NCBI GenBank assembly: GCA_900550825.1
Contig: URTZ01000063.1
Span: 1-9,897, forward strand
Length of the DNA: 9,897 bases
Reading direction: 5' to 3'
Origin: an uncultured Collinsella sp.
Lineage (GTDB): Bacteria > Actinomycetota > Coriobacteriia > Coriobacteriales > Coriobacteriaceae
Every line of letters starts with the position of its first letter. Position 1 is the first letter of the stretch. Shown here in pieces: positions 1 to 6,926 of the stretch. The notes beneath the pieces were generated by a model. It made no database searches and had not been told where the DNA came from. It was given only the letters and a program-made list of their open reading frames with translations. Made by a program: the position numbers and the translations under genes.

Positions 1-53
1 GTTGTCGCAACCCGCCCGCCGCCGAGGCAATAGAAATCGATAGACGCCAGGCC
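1..53 (-). other. Post-DegV tail resembling a GH32 C-terminus (possible relic)
   Basis: Immediately after the DegV stop, and in the same frame, the minus strand translates as GLASIDFYCLGGG with no further stop before the window edge. The sucrose hydrolase in this window ends GAASMDFYRLAH. At the DNA level, positions 23-48 match positions 1193-1218 at 22 of 26 bases. It could be the 3' scrap of a second GH32 copy, or chance. There is no start codon, so it is not called as a gene. Confidence 0.3.
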
Positions 54-908
54 TTACGCTTTAAGCGTGAGCACCGCGCCGAAGGCGGTCGGGCCGCAAT
101 GACTCGAGATGACGCCGCCGACCTGAGTCCAGGTAACGTCCTTAAAGCCCAGGTCGTGCGCATAGACTTCCATGTCGTCGCGCAGCTCCTCGGAAAGGCC
201 TACCGAATACGCCAGGCCAATGTGCGAGTAGTCAATCTCGCCCTTCGTAACCATGTGGTCAATAAAGGCGCGGGCACACTTGAGCATAGAGCCGCGGAAC
301 TTCTTGGTCGCCACGAACTTGCCGCCCGTTACCTCAATGCAGGGCTTAATCTTGAGCAGATGGGCACCGAGGAATGCCACGTTGGACAAACGACCGCCCG
401 CCTTAAGGAAGGCAAGATCGGTAGGAACAAAGCCCAGCAGCACGCGGTCCATGACGGAATTCGTAAAAGCAAAGATCTCTTCGACGGTGGCATCGGGGTG
501 AGCCTCAATATACTTGGCGGTCTCGACGACAACGAGCGACTGGCCCACCGAGACAAAGCGCGTGTCCATGGAGAACACGTAGTCGCGGCCCTTAGCTGCA
601 ATCTTGGAGGACTGATGCGAGCAGGTCGTGGCCTCGGAGTACGCAAGATGCAGAATGGTCGCATCGGGCTGCTCGGCATGGATACGGTCGTACACGTGAG
701 CAAAATCCGCAGGCGCGCAGCCACTGGTCTTGGGCATAACGCCAAACTCGTTGCAGCGCGAATAAATCTCGAGCGGATCGATCGAGCCGTCCTCGACGGT
801 CTCGTCACCAATCGTGACATGCATAGGCACGCGCACGATACCGTAGCGTTCGCAGAGCTCCGGCGTCACATCCGAACCAGACTCAACCACGATTACGTAC
901 TTGCCCAT
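54..908 (-). CDS. DegV family protein (fatty-acid-binding, FakB-like)
   Basis: The 284-residue product matches the DegV family in length and layout. Family knowledge: these proteins bind a fatty acid in a deep pocket, and some serve as the FakB subunit that presents it to fatty acid kinase FakA. Visible marks are the N-terminal strand with VESGSDV, PKTSGCAP near residue 60 (where many members have TSQPS), LKAGGRLS in the middle, and HCGPTAFGAVL at the C-terminus. There is no signal peptide or membrane segment, so it should be cytoplasmic. I start it at MGKYVIVVESGSDV because the family begins there. An upstream ATG would add 37 Arg-rich residues unlike any DegV N-terminus. Neither start has a good Shine-Dalgarno. 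It follows the sucrose hydrolase on the same strand after 276 bp, so it is probably a separate transcript. The bound lipid and partner kinase cannot be read from sequence. Confidence 0.9.
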   Translation of the reverse strand: MGKYVIVVESGSDVTPELCERYGIVRVPMHVTIGDETVEDGSIDPLEIYSRCNEFGVMPKTSGCAPADFAHVYDRIHAEQPDATILHLAYSEATTCSHQSSKIAAKGRDYVFSMDTRFVSVGQSLVVVETAKYIEAHPDATVEEIFAFTNSVMDRVLLGFVPTDLAFLKAGGRLSNVAFLGAHLLKIKPCIEVTGGKFVATKKFRGSMLKCARAFIDHMVTKGEIDYSHIGLAYSVGLSEELRDDMEVYAHDLGFKDVTWTQVGGVISSHCGPTAFGAVLTLKA

Positions 909-1184
909 TATCATCACGACCCATCTCAACATTGGCTTTTCAACACATGGCACGCGCCGCCGCACTGTTGCACAACGGCGTCCAAGCGCCAAAGAGACGC
1001 CGCCCCTTGCACACAACAAAGGACAGCGTCTCCCTGGAAAACTCCGTGCTTAACTGAGATTTTACACGGTTTATAAATGAGTGTTACTTATCCCGCAAAC
1101 GGTCGCTATACGCGATAAACGGTAGTTCGCTGCGGCAACTGCGACACATTCCGCCCAGCAAGTCCAATCGTGCTCCACGCACGG
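909..1184 (-). other. Intergenic region between scrB and degV
   Basis: This 276-bp gap follows the hydrolase stop codon and must hold the end of the sugar transcript and the start of the degV transcript. In minus-strand order I see a weak 5-bp GC hairpin (CGTGC/GCACG, about 1170-1184), an AAACGGT direct repeat flanking TCGC-TATAC-GCGA (about 1097-1123), a possible TAAAAT -10 box near 1060 with no convincing -35, and a 6-bp stem GGCGTC/GACGCC (978-983 with 996-1001) in the degV leader. No hairpin with a T-run is visible, so I cannot place a canonical terminator. Confidence 0.4.
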
Positions 1185-2627
1185 TTAATGCGCGAGGCGG
1201 TAGAAATCCATCGACGCCGCACCCTCGGCATGCAACCCCATCGCCGAAACCGCCGGCGAATAGGTACGGCTCGTAAGTGCCGCCTCGCCGCTGTTGGCAA
1301 AAATCTCGACCATCGTAGTGTCCGAAAGCACGCGCAGGTCGCGAAGCTCGCTGAGCTCGATCGACCTTTGGTCGCGCCCATAGCCTTCGTCACCCATGTC
1401 GAGGGTAAGCATCCCGTCCGCATAACGTACAAAGACACCCTTGCGGATTTCGAGCTCGACCATCTTGGCGCCCTCACAGGAAACCACAAGATCAAACAGG
1501 CGTCCCGGCTCCTCAACGGTTTCACCGCCTGTCGCGCGAACGCAGTCGCCGCGCATCCTCTCAATCTCGTGCGCCGGCTGCTGGCAGAGCTTACCATCGC
1601 GCATGCTCAGCTCTCGCGGCACCGTCAACGCGCACTGCCACCCGCGCGCCACCGTCGGGTTTTCTGCCGTCGCATCGGGGCAACCCGACCATCCGATCAT
1701 CAAACGCCGGCCTGCAGCATCCTCAAAGGACTGCGGAGCATAGAAATCAAAACCGGCATCGACCATCGGGGGCATGCCCTGCCCGACGATTTTAAAGCTC
1801 GGCGCCTCCCAATCGGCCTCGATGGGGAACCACACGCACTGATGCGGATTGCGGTAACGCCAACCATCGGCAGGCACACCCTGCGGACAGCAAACGAGAA
1901 TAAGCTCGCCATCGAGCTCAAACAGATCGGGGCACTCCCACATAAAGCCAAACTTCTCGCCCAACTCAATGCGCGTCGCATAGCTCCAGTCCTCAAGATT
2001 GCGCGAGGTATAGACAAGCACGCAGCCACGGTCGTCTTTCGTACGAGCGCCCAGAACCATGTAGTAGATACCATCGTGCTCAAGGATCTTGGGGTCGCGC
2101 ACGTGCGTACCGATATCGTCGGGGTAATTGACCGGTCCAACAGCTATGCACTTCTCGCCCAATTCGTCGGGATTCTCGGCAACCATATGAATCTGGTTTT
2201 GCTCACGGCCCGTCAACACGTAGTCGTAATCATCGCGGTCAAAATGCTTGACGTTGCCGGTATAGAAGTAGTGAATCTTGCCATCGCGTACAAAGGCAGA
2301 ACCAGAATACGCTCCGTTCGAATCCAAATCGGAATCGGGGAACAGTGCGGGGCCGTGATTCTCGTACGTCACAAAATCCTTTGTCGTCAGATGGTTCCAA
2401 AGCACTGGACCGCCATGCGCAGCATCGAACGGATCGTATTGATGATAGATGTGATACGTATCACCAATCTGAACCAAACCGTTGGGGTCGTTGAGCCAGC
2501 CAAGCTCAGGCTCCACATGGAACAGGAGCCTATCGGGGTCGGACGCGATGCGACCCGCCGTCTCATCCTGTCCGGCACGCCACTGCTCATAGTCCGCGCG
2601 TGTCACCTTATTTTTTTGATTAAACAT
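1185..2627 (-). CDS. scrB: Sucrose-6-phosphate hydrolase (GH32, canonical)
   Basis: This 480-residue GH32 beta-fructofuranosidase has all three family motifs. WLNDPNG at 44-50 carries the nucleophile Asp47, VRDPK at 176-180 carries the transition-state Asp178, and WECPD at 230-234 carries the acid/base Glu231. A five-bladed propeller fills the first two thirds, followed by a beta-sandwich tail ending in SMDFYRLAH. There is no signal peptide, so it acts in the cytoplasm. It sits 101 bp after a sucrose-type PTS permease, so the likely reaction is sucrose-6-phosphate to glucose-6-phosphate plus fructose. Phosphorylated short fructooligosaccharides are also possible. No fructokinase gene is in the window. 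The start is the only Met near the N-terminus, but its Shine-Dalgarno is poor (only GAGAAAG, well upstream), so translation may depend on mRNA structure or the upstream gene. Confidence 0.92.
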   Translation of the reverse strand: MFNQKNKVTRADYEQWRAGQDETAGRIASDPDRLLFHVEPELGWLNDPNGLVQIGDTYHIYHQYDPFDAAHGGPVLWNHLTTKDFVTYENHGPALFPDSDLDSNGAYSGSAFVRDGKIHYFYTGNVKHFDRDDYDYVLTGREQNQIHMVAENPDELGEKCIAVGPVNYPDDIGTHVRDPKILEHDGIYYMVLGARTKDDRGCVLVYTSRNLEDWSYATRIELGEKFGFMWECPDLFELDGELILVCCPQGVPADGWRYRNPHQCVWFPIEADWEAPSFKIVGQGMPPMVDAGFDFYAPQSFEDAAGRRLMIGWSGCPDATAENPTVARGWQCALTVPRELSMRDGKLCQQPAHEIERMRGDCVRATGGETVEEPGRLFDLVVSCEGAKMVELEIRKGVFVRYADGMLTLDMGDEGYGRDQRSIELSELRDLRVLSDTTMVEIFANSGEAALTSRTYSPAVSAMGLHAEGAASMDFYRLAH

Positions 2628-2650
2628 CGCCGTTGACTTTCTCGTCTATG

Positions 2651-2690
2651 GGGAAGGACGCTCGACTCACACGAGTCGAACGCCCTTCCT
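2651..2690 (-). terminator. Imperfect hairpin between scrA and scrB
   Basis: TCGACTC (2662-2668) pairs with GAGTCGA (2673-2679) around a 4-nt loop. Two G-C pairs and a lower stem GGAAGG/CCTTCC (2652-2657 with 2684-2689) extend it, with a single mismatch on each side of the two-pair block. No U-run follows in the direction of transcription. It therefore looks more like a processing or mRNA-stabilising hairpin, or a weak attenuator, than a strong intrinsic terminator. It lies between the permease stop and the hydrolase start. Confidence 0.5.
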
Positions 2691-2728
2691 CAAATGGACT
2701 TATCCTCAGATTACACTGAACGGCTCAA

Positions 2729-4180
2729 CTAGAAGCTAACGTCGAAGCCAGCGCCAGCGCCCTCTTCATCGGTGGTCGGCACGCCCTTTGCCTTGTTGTA
2801 GGCAAAGATCAAGACGATCGGCACGATAAAGGCGATGAGATTGCCAGCCACATACCACACGAGGGTCTCGGGCGTGACGATGAGCAGGCCAAGCACGCCG
2901 GTCAGACCCTGACCGATAGCGCGCACCTCAAAGAGCTTGACGAAGGCACCGCCGCAGCCTGCACCGATGCATGCGCAGATGAACGGAATGATCGAATAGC
3001 GCATGTTTGCAGCAAAGATAGCGGGCTCGGAGATTCCGACCAGCGTCGGGATAAAGGACGACATGCAGATGTTGCGCTCTTTGGAGTGCTTCTTGTGAAT
3101 GAGGTACATACCGATGGCGCCGCCGCCCTGGGCGATGATGGAAACCGACCAGATGGCCTGGATGTAGTTGAAGCCAGTCGTGGCAACAAGGTTTGCCTCG
3201 ATACCCTGGATGAACTGATGCGTACCGGTAACGACGAGCGGCTGCAGGAACGCGGCGAAGACAAAGGCACCAAAGACGCCCATCCTGTTGTACAGGATAT
3301 CGATTACGCCGGCGAGGACGTCACCGATCAGGTTACCGAGCGGGCCGAACACGGTGAACAGGGCGACGTTAGCAAGAATCAGGGTAACGGTCGGGACAAA
3401 GACGAACGAAACGACCTCGGGGATGTACTTCTGGGCAATCTTTTCGACCTTGGCCATAAACCAGGCGGTCAGAATTGCAGGGAACACGCCGCCCTGGAAA
3501 GCAACCATGGGAATGGAGAGCGGACCAAAGTTCCAGTACTCAGCACCCGTCGGGTCCATAACGAACGTGTTGCGGTTCATAAGGCTCGGGTGAACCATGA
3601 CGATACCGACGAGGATGCCCAGGATCGGGTTACCGCCAAAACGCTTGACTGCGCTGTACATAACCAGGACAGGCAGGTAGTCGAACGTGGTGGCGATAAT
3701 GGCAAAGAAGCTTGCGAGGTTCTTGAGGAACTCGCTGTGATCGGCGAGGCTGCCCTCCATGCCAAAGAGGCCGTTGGCAACGATCAACGACTTAAGGCCG
3801 ATGATGATTGCAGCGCCGACGAAGGCGGGAATGATGGGGATAAAGATGTCCGAGAATACCTTGAGAACCGAGAAGAACTTGCCCTTCTTGTCCGCCTCGG
3901 CGCCCTTGACCTCGGAAGCACTGATCTCCTTAACGCCCGTCAGAGCCATAAACTCATCGTAAACCTTGTTGACGGTACCGGTACCGAAGATGATCATGAG
4001 CTGGCCGCTGTTGTACAGCACGCCCTTGACGCCATCGATGTTCTCGAGCTCGGCCTTGTTGTATTTGCTCGTATCCTTGAGCACCAGACGCAGACGGGTC
4101 ACGCAATGCGTGGCGCCCTCGATGTTCTCCAGTCCGCCGACGTTGTCGACGACTTGCTGGGACACTGCCTTGTAGTCCAT
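2729..4180 (-). CDS. scrA: PTS sucrose-type transporter, EIIBC
   Basis: This 483-residue permease of the glucose superfamily, sucrose/trehalose branch, imports a disaccharide and phosphorylates it. Residues 1 to about 80 are the EIIB domain. The phospho-acceptor is Cys26 in THCVTRLRLVL, and the domain ends in LMIIFGTGTVNKVYDEF. After a charged linker, residues from about 105 to 465 are the hydrophobic EIIC domain, including PIIPAFVGAAIIIGL, GTHQFIQGIEANLV and GISEPAIF. There is no C-terminal EIIA, so the phosphate must come from a separate EIIA-Glc-type protein not encoded here. I start at MDYKAVS because GGAGAGGA lies at the right distance. A start four codons earlier would leave no spacing to its AAAAGGA. 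The gene lies 45 bp after one GH32 gene and 101 bp before another, which supports sucrose or a short fructan as substrate. Confidence 0.9.
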   Translation of the reverse strand: MDYKAVSQQVVDNVGGLENIEGATHCVTRLRLVLKDTSKYNKAELENIDGVKGVLYNSGQLMIIFGTGTVNKVYDEFMALTGVKEISASEVKGAEADKKGKFFSVLKVFSDIFIPIIPAFVGAAIIIGLKSLIVANGLFGMEGSLADHSEFLKNLASFFAIIATTFDYLPVLVMYSAVKRFGGNPILGILVGIVMVHPSLMNRNTFVMDPTGAEYWNFGPLSIPMVAFQGGVFPAILTAWFMAKVEKIAQKYIPEVVSFVFVPTVTLILANVALFTVFGPLGNLIGDVLAGVIDILYNRMGVFGAFVFAAFLQPLVVTGTHQFIQGIEANLVATTGFNYIQAIWSVSIIAQGGGAIGMYLIHKKHSKERNICMSSFIPTLVGISEPAIFAANMRYSIIPFICACIGAGCGGAFVKLFEVRAIGQGLTGVLGLLIVTPETLVWYVAGNLIAFIVPIVLIFAYNKAKGVPTTDEEGAGAGFDVSF

Positions 4181-4182
4181 GT

Positions 4183-4190
4183 TCCTCTCC
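4183..4190 (-). promoter_or_regulatory. Ribosome binding site of scrA
   Basis: GGAGAGGA precedes the ATG at 4180 and decides between two in-frame ATGs twelve bases apart in favour of the downstream one. Confidence 0.7.
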
Positions 4191-4225
4191 ATTCCTTTTC
4201 TAAATCATAAAACGGTTCGTTGCCG

Positions 4226-5608
4226 CTACAGAGACGCGATCGTTGCGTTTGCGCACTTGAGCGCACCGTCGGTGACGGTAAGCGCCACACCCTGGCCCTG
4301 CTTGTTGCAGAAGCGAGCGTTGAGCGCAACATCATCGACAAAGATGGTCGCGATGTCGTCGTCGACGACCAGACGCACATGGTGAGTGCCCTCGCCCTTA
4401 AAGAACAACGGACGCTCGAGGCCCATGTTGTTGACCTGGAACCACGGGTACTGGGGAGCCGGCGTGAACTCGAGCTTGCCCTCGCGCAGGTTGGCGCGGA
4501 ACTCATAGGCAAGACCGGTCTCGGCGTCCTCAGCGAACTTGACCGAGAAGCCGGCAGCGTTACCGCCGAGCTCAATGTCGGCATCGAGCAAGTAGGTGGA
4601 GCCGGCATCCGCGGCGAGCACCTGCTCGACCTTGCCCGACTCGCAGGAAAGCTCAAAGGTCTCGACAGCCTTGCCCTCGCCAAAGGCGCCAAGCATGCTG
4701 TCGGGGAGCTTGGTGCCGAGCGTTCCGTCGGCACGCTGAACGATCTCGAGGGGCATAAAGGTGCCACCCCATAGGTAAGAGCTGGGGTCGCCGCCCTCGT
4801 CACGCGTAGGAACCCAACCAAAGAGAACGCGACGCTCGCCATCGAATGCGGTGCGAGCGGCGTAGTACGCGCGGCCGTCGAAGGAGTCGTCAGCGGGGGT
4901 AATCCAAGGACCGTTGATGGACTTGGACATGCGGTAACGGGTCTTGTTGCCGTCGCTGTACTCGGAAAAGACGAGGTACCACCAGTCGCCCATCTTAAAG
5001 AGATCAGGCATCTCAAACATGGTGTACAGGCCCGGGTTCCACCAGTCGCCCTGGAACTCCCAGTTGGTCAGATCCTTGGAGGTGAACTTGACCAGGCGGC
5101 CGGTCATCAGACGCTTGTCCTCGCCCACACGCGTGCCGAGGATGAGCATGTACTCCTCGTTCTCCTCATCCCAAAGCACAAAGGGATCGCGCCAGTTGCG
5201 GTCATCGTAACCCTCCTGGGGCGGAAGCAGCGTCTCGGCGATGTTCTTCTCCCACTTGACGGCGTCGTCGCTCGTTGCGTGAAGAAGAACCTGCTTCATC
5301 AAACGTGCGCGGACCTTATCGCGATTGCAACCAGTGTAGAGCGCATGGTACTTGTCGCCCACCTTAAACACCGTGCCGGCATAAATGTACTGGTCGACTT
5401 CCTCGTCGCCGCCGCGCTCAAGGCTCTCGCCAAAGTCCTTGTAGTTGACGAAATCCTTGGTCGTAGCGAGTGCCCAGCCAAACGGCTCTCCGAAAGGTTC
5501 GGGGTTACGCGTGTCACGCTGATGATAGAGATAGAACGTGCCGTCCTCGCCGTACGGCATGATGTCGCCTACCCAAATTCCCTCAGGCTGGTAATACACC
5601 TTGTGCAT
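4226..5608 (-). CDS. Divergent GH32-family beta-fructosidase-like enzyme
   Basis: This 460-residue cytoplasmic protein has the GH32 beta-propeller pattern but a changed nucleophile motif. Where ordinary members have W-M/L-N-D-P-N-G, it has WVGDIMP at residues 12-18. Asp15 keeps the nucleophile position, but the flanking Asn-Asp-Pro-Asn context that shapes the -1 subsite is gone. The other catalytic landmarks remain: WRDPF at 139-143 (Asp141) and FEMPD at 198-202 (Glu199, with Met instead of the usual Cys next to it). YLYHQRD and TTKDFVNYKDFG are also GH32-like, and a C-terminal beta-sandwich is present. It is first in the operon, ahead of the permease, so it should act on the same sugar or a related one. 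I cannot name its substrate. A second fructoside, a transfer product or a phosphorylated oligomer are all possible. The start at MHKVYY follows a good GGAAAGGAAG. A GTG six codons upstream overlaps that site. Confidence 0.82.
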   Translation of the reverse strand: MHKVYYQPEGIWVGDIMPYGEDGTFYLYHQRDTRNPEPFGEPFGWALATTKDFVNYKDFGESLERGGDEEVDQYIYAGTVFKVGDKYHALYTGCNRDKVRARLMKQVLLHATSDDAVKWEKNIAETLLPPQEGYDDRNWRDPFVLWDEENEEYMLILGTRVGEDKRLMTGRLVKFTSKDLTNWEFQGDWWNPGLYTMFEMPDLFKMGDWWYLVFSEYSDGNKTRYRMSKSINGPWITPADDSFDGRAYYAARTAFDGERRVLFGWVPTRDEGGDPSSYLWGGTFMPLEIVQRADGTLGTKLPDSMLGAFGEGKAVETFELSCESGKVEQVLAADAGSTYLLDADIELGGNAAGFSVKFAEDAETGLAYEFRANLREGKLEFTPAPQYPWFQVNNMGLERPLFFKGEGTHHVRLVVDDDIATIFVDDVALNARFCNKQGQGVALTVTDGALKCANATIASL

Positions 5609-5614
5609 CCGAGA

Positions 5615-5624
5615 CTTCCTTTCC
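5615..5624 (-). promoter_or_regulatory. Ribosome binding site of the divergent GH32 gene
   Basis: GGAAAGGAAG lies six bases ahead of the ATG at 5608. It argues against the in-frame GTG at 5626, which would place this site inside the coding sequence. Confidence 0.65.
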
Positions 5625-5650
5625 ACGACATACTAACTCGGTACAATGGC

Positions 5651-5679
5651 AAGATATGTCAATCGTTTTCATATGTCAA
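5651..5679 (-). promoter_or_regulatory. Probable sigma-70 promoter of the sucrose operon
   Basis: On the minus strand a perfect -35 TTGACA (5674-5679) is followed after 17 bp by TATCTT (5651-5656) as -10. Both boxes lie in or next to the tandem operators, so a bound repressor would block polymerase directly. The second copy of TTGACA, at 5657-5662, has no good -10 behind it. Confidence 0.6.
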
Positions 5680-5687
5680 ACGTTTTC
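5654..5687 (+). promoter_or_regulatory. Tandem LacI-type operators O1 and O2
   Basis: Two abutting 17-bp units, ATATGTCAATCGTTTTC (5654-5670) and ATATGTCAAACGTTTTC (5671-5687), agree at 16 of 17 positions. Each has the central CG flanked by A and T runs that is typical of LacI/GalR-family operators. They cover the -35 box and spacer of the operon promoter. The cognate protein is most likely the LacI-family repressor encoded just upstream. Confidence 0.75.
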
Positions 5688-5720
5688 ACACCAATACGTC
5701 TTTTCGCAGTTCCAGTCGTC

Positions 5721-5739
5721 GGCAAACGGTTGACATATG
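5721..5739 (-). promoter_or_regulatory. Auxiliary LacI-type operator O3 (inverted)
   Basis: Read on the minus strand, this contains ATATGTCAACCGTTTGC, 15 of 17 matching the tandem operators but in the opposite orientation. It lies about 35 bp upstream of them. A distal inverted copy fits repression by DNA looping or cooperative binding, which is inference. Confidence 0.6.
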
Positions 5740-5791
5740 CCGGTGAACGGTCATCAGAGGCGTTTGAGGAATTCTTTTGGCACGGGATGAA

Positions 5792-6802
5792 CTACGCGGT
5801 TTTGCCCTCAATAAGTTCAACGGGAAGCTTGATATTCGATTCGGGATTATCGCCGTTAATAAGAGCGATGATGGATTGCGCCGCGAGCTCTCCGATGCGA
5901 TCGATATCTTGACGTACGGTTGTTAAGTCAGGCATAAACGTCATAGTTCGGCGGGCACCATCCGCGCCCACGACCTTAATATCGTCTGGAGCGCTCAAGC
6001 CGCGCTGCTTCATCACGTTGAGACAGATGGCCGCCATCGTATCGTCTCCCGCAAAGATGCCGTCAATATCGGGGTTCTCATCGAGGATCTTCGCAACGAC
6101 CGCGCCCTTTTCGTCGTCGGGCTTAACGAACTCAACCTCACGGACAAGCGCGGACAAACCGGCCCGCTCAACAACATCGAGGTAGGCATCGGTACGCTTA
6201 TTGGCAGGCATGCGCATGCGGCTATTGCTGCGCAGGCACAGGATACGCCTGCAGCCGTCATCAATCAGACGGCGCGTGGCGAGCTCGCCGATGCCATAGC
6301 TGTCACTTGCAATCTGGACAGAGCCCTCGCCGAGATCGCAGTCGATGCCAACCAGGCTCAAGCCCATCTCGGCATATGCCTCGGCACCGATATTGAGGGA
6401 GTTGACGATGACACCGTCGACCATATTGCGGCGGAGCATGTCAATATAGGAACGCTCAAGATCGGGTCGATTGGCGCTGTTGCACAGCAACATCTTAAAG
6501 CCGTTTTCCGCTAACGTGCGCTCGACCGCCTGCACAACCTGAGCATGGAACGGGCTGCTCACAAAGGGAACGATCATACCGATAAGATTCAGGCGACCGT
6601 TGAGCATGGCACGGGCGATATCGTTGGGCGTATAGTTGATGCGCTCCATCGCGGCATGGACCTTATCGCGGGTCTCTTGGCTAATATAGCCGCGATTATT
6701 AAGCACGCGAGATACCGTAGTAGGCGAAACCCCCGCCACCGCTGCAACTTCCTTGATGCCAGGCTTAGCAGAATCCTTAGAACGAGCGCCCTCGCGAGCC
6801 AT
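5792..6802 (-). CDS. LacI-family repressor of the sucrose cluster (ScrR-like)
   Basis: The 336-residue product has the standard LacI/GalR layout. An N-terminal helix-turn-helix lies at about 16-36 (GIKEVAAVAGVSPTTVSRVLNN), then the hinge helix around 58-68 (TPNDIARAMLNGR). A periplasmic-binding-protein-like effector domain begins at LNLIGMIVPF near residue 71 and includes IDGIFAGDDTMAAICL and VVGADG in the C-terminal lobe. It should bind the AAACGTTT-centred operators and release them when the pathway sugar, or its phosphate, is present. It is transcribed just ahead of the GH32-PTS-GH32 genes, 183 bp upstream, and has a matching operator at its own promoter. I start at MAREGARS because GGGGGAGGG lies five bases ahead. 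An ATG seven codons upstream overlaps the operator. The family is certain, while the effector is inferred only from neighbours. Confidence 0.9.
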   Translation of the reverse strand: MAREGARSKDSAKPGIKEVAAVAGVSPTTVSRVLNNRGYISQETRDKVHAAMERINYTPNDIARAMLNGRLNLIGMIVPFVSSPFHAQVVQAVERTLAENGFKMLLCNSANRPDLERSYIDMLRRNMVDGVIVNSLNIGAEAYAEMGLSLVGIDCDLGEGSVQIASDSYGIGELATRRLIDDGCRRILCLRSNSRMRMPANKRTDAYLDVVERAGLSALVREVEFVKPDDEKGAVVAKILDENPDIDGIFAGDDTMAAICLNVMKQRGLSAPDDIKVVGADGARRTMTFMPDLTTVRQDIDRIGELAAQSIIALINGDNPESNIKLPVELIEGKTA

Positions 6803-6806
6803 AGCA

Positions 6807-6815
6807 CCCTCCCCC
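6807..6815 (-). promoter_or_regulatory. Ribosome binding site of the LacI-family gene
   Basis: GGGGGAGGG lies five bases before the ATG at 6802. It selects this start over the in-frame ATG at 6823. Confidence 0.7.
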
Positions 6816-6821
6816 ATCAAC

Positions 6822-6838
6822 ATGTCAAACGTTTACAT
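6822..6838 (+). promoter_or_regulatory. LacI-type operator at the repressor's own promoter
   Basis: ATGTCAAACGTTTACAT is a near-palindrome around AAACGTTT and shares 13 consecutive bases with operator O2. On the minus strand a possible promoter, TTGTTG (6856-6861) with 16 bp to TATGTA (6834-6839), has its -10 box inside this site. This suggests negative autoregulation. Confidence 0.6.
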
Positions 6839-6926
6839 ACGAACAAAGCATACCCCAACAACAGCGGGAAGACGGTAACAGCACAAGTAAGTAAACGACT
6901 CATCCAAATAATTAGGAGAGTTCCGC

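Noticed and set aside
1170..2636. A 488-codon open frame on the plus strand
   Set aside because: It is antisense to the canonical GH32 hydrolase, which has all catalytic motifs. The plus-strand protein looks like nothing known.
3086..4210. A 374-codon open frame on the plus strand
   Set aside because: It is antisense to the PTS permease. The charged, repetitive composition is typical of the complement of membrane-protein codons.
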